Source: Cribrihabitans marinus (lineage in GTDB: Bacteria; Pseudomonadota; Alphaproteobacteria; Rhodobacterales; Rhodobacteraceae). Taken from it: a stretch of 64,000 bases of DNA. The number at the start of each line of letters is the position of its first letter. Within the stretch, counting starts at the first letter, position 1. The position numbers were made by a program, and so were the translations under genes. Shown here piece by piece: positions 63,201-64,000 of the stretch. The stretch lies in the NCBI RefSeq assembly GCF_900109035.1, contig NZ_FNYD01000009.1, positions 117,507 to 181,506 of the forward strand. The letters are read 5' to 3'. A model generated the notes under the pieces. The model ran no database searches. It was not told the DNA's origin and worked only from the letters and a program-made list of their open reading frames with translations.

Positions 63201-63548
63201 CATCGGCGCCCAGGTTGCGGTCGATGAATCCGCGCAGGAGATGCGACGTCCCTTTCCCGTTTTTCCGTTCCGGCGGGATTTCGTGTTCGCCAAGCATCAG
63301 TGATCCAACGAGGGCCAGGAACGCGACCGACAGTTACTGGACCTCGGCTGAGTGGTCAGTCTGATCTGACTGGTCCGATGTGATTGTTAGTGCATGACTG
63401 GCCTCTGGTCCATCGGGACGAAGATCTACAGGGAGCCGCACTAGACCTTCATGGCGATATCATCGCGGCCCTCGAGCGCCGTATCGCCCGACTGGAAGAA
63501 ATATCCGATATCTTTGCCAGGAATGCATCGAAATCTGATCTCGATGCC
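63201..63548. other. Non-coding or decayed stretch before the IS3 remnant
   Basis: No intact gene is seen. The last part contains an open frame with IIAALERRIARLEEISDI, similar to the start of SnoaL-like/NTF2-fold proteins. It runs directly into the transposase remnant and so appears to be a chimera formed by an insertion or deletion. No promoter or terminator is recognised. Confidence 0.4.
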
Positions 63549-63872
63549 TGGACGGACCGGCTACGCCGATCCGGTGTGCGCATCTCAATGGACGGCAAGG
63601 GCCGGTTCCTCGATAACATCTTCGTTGAACGGCTCTGGCGCAGCCTGAAATGCGAGTGCGTCTACCTGCATGCCTGGGAGACCGGATCGCAGGCAAGGGC
63701 CGGTGTTGGCAAATGGATCGAGTTCTACAACCGCAAGCGCCCTCATTCCGCGCTTGGCGGCAAACCGCCAGCCGTGGTCTATTGGCTGAGAAAAGACAAA
63801 ACCCAACCCCCTAACGGTGATGCAAACATCACCTGCCGGGCAACGGATCAGCAGGAGCAAAGAGTAGCTTAG
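63549..63872 (+). mobile_element. 3' end of an IS3-family transposase (orfB) and probable right end
   Basis: The translated part GVRISMDGKGRFLDNIFVERLW carries the third acidic residue of the DDE triad (Glu in NIFVERLW). LKCECVYLHAWETG, then FYNRKRPHSALGGKPPAVVYW, closes the gene as in IS3 elements. The first two catalytic Asp are absent, so the copy is truncated at its 5' side. The DNA after the stop (CTGTCCAAGGACTGGGGAGT, about 63887-63906) resembles an IS3-type right end. Confidence 0.75.
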
Positions 63873-64000
63873 ATCACGCCCGAACCTGTCCAAGGACTGG
63901 GGAGTATGTATGAACTGCCTTCCCCTGCAAGTGATTTTTCGATGCGCCGCTGACCCTGCTTCTATGTATTCGGTCTTTCTTTGGAACCATTTGATTTGCC

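Noticed and set aside
63384..63872. A complete gene from 63384 to 63872
   Set aside because: Only the second part matches an IS3 transposase, and it lacks two of the three catalytic residues. The first part is unrelated, so this is a chimera.

Overview
The window reads as an alphaproteobacterial chromosome, most likely a marine Rhodobacteraceae (Roseobacter-group) member. The grounds are high GC, dense GTG/ATG-started genes with ATGA overlaps, many ABC and TRAP uptake systems, the Rhizobiales/Rhodobacterales-type glycerol and fructose transport operons, and dispersed palindromes of the CCCGGGCTTGACCCGGG type. No rRNA, tRNA or CRISPR array was seen. I read the assignments from motifs and gene order; no database was searched.

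Left part (1-23 kb): the 5' part of a salicylyl-CoA 5-hydroxylase-like flavoprotein; a four-gene polyamine operon (speA, carboxynorspermidine synthase, nspC, speB) that would take arginine to spermidine by the carboxyspermidine route; a peptide-type ABC transporter with a fused permease-ATPase, a GntR/FadR regulator and a divergent DUF1028 gene; a tungstate transporter (tupBCA) with its HTH/periplasmic-fold regulator; an octaheme cytochrome c with HEAT and TPR-like repeats; a translationally coupled ROK kinase and cutC; and ridA and an iron-type alcohol dehydrogenase just downstream of the glycerol genes.

Middle part (22-44 kb): the glycerol regulon glpD-glpS-glpT-glpP-glpQ-glpU-glpV-glpK with divergent glpR; the fructose operon frcB-frcC-frcA-frcK with divergent ROK regulator frcR; a Nudix hydrolase; and an Fbp/Afu-type ABC transporter flanked by a histidine-phosphatase-fold protein and an inositol-phosphatase-family protein, which suggests uptake and dephosphorylation of a phosphorylated sugar or polyol.

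Right part (44-64 kb): a beta-oxidation operon (fadE, thiolase, multifunctional FadB/FadJ-like protein, acetyl-CoA hydrolase/transferase); a LacI-controlled sugar-acid cluster (TRAP dctPQM, enolase-superfamily dehydratase, IlvD/Edd-family dehydratase, PfkB/KDG-type kinase) with an operator placed between the -35 and -10 boxes; and then a decaying zone with a frameshifted arylsulfatase, a small Tat-exported intradiol-dioxygenase-fold protein next to a ferric-reductase-like membrane protein, an AraC-family remnant and the 3' end of an IS3-family transposase.

The strongest unusual signals are the complementary damaged ATPase sites of GlpS and GlpT (a one-site ABC motor), the strong hairpins just after five of the substrate-binding-protein genes (one translated as part of the next gene), the probable organophosphate uptake unit, and the octaheme cytochrome beside the tungstate importer.
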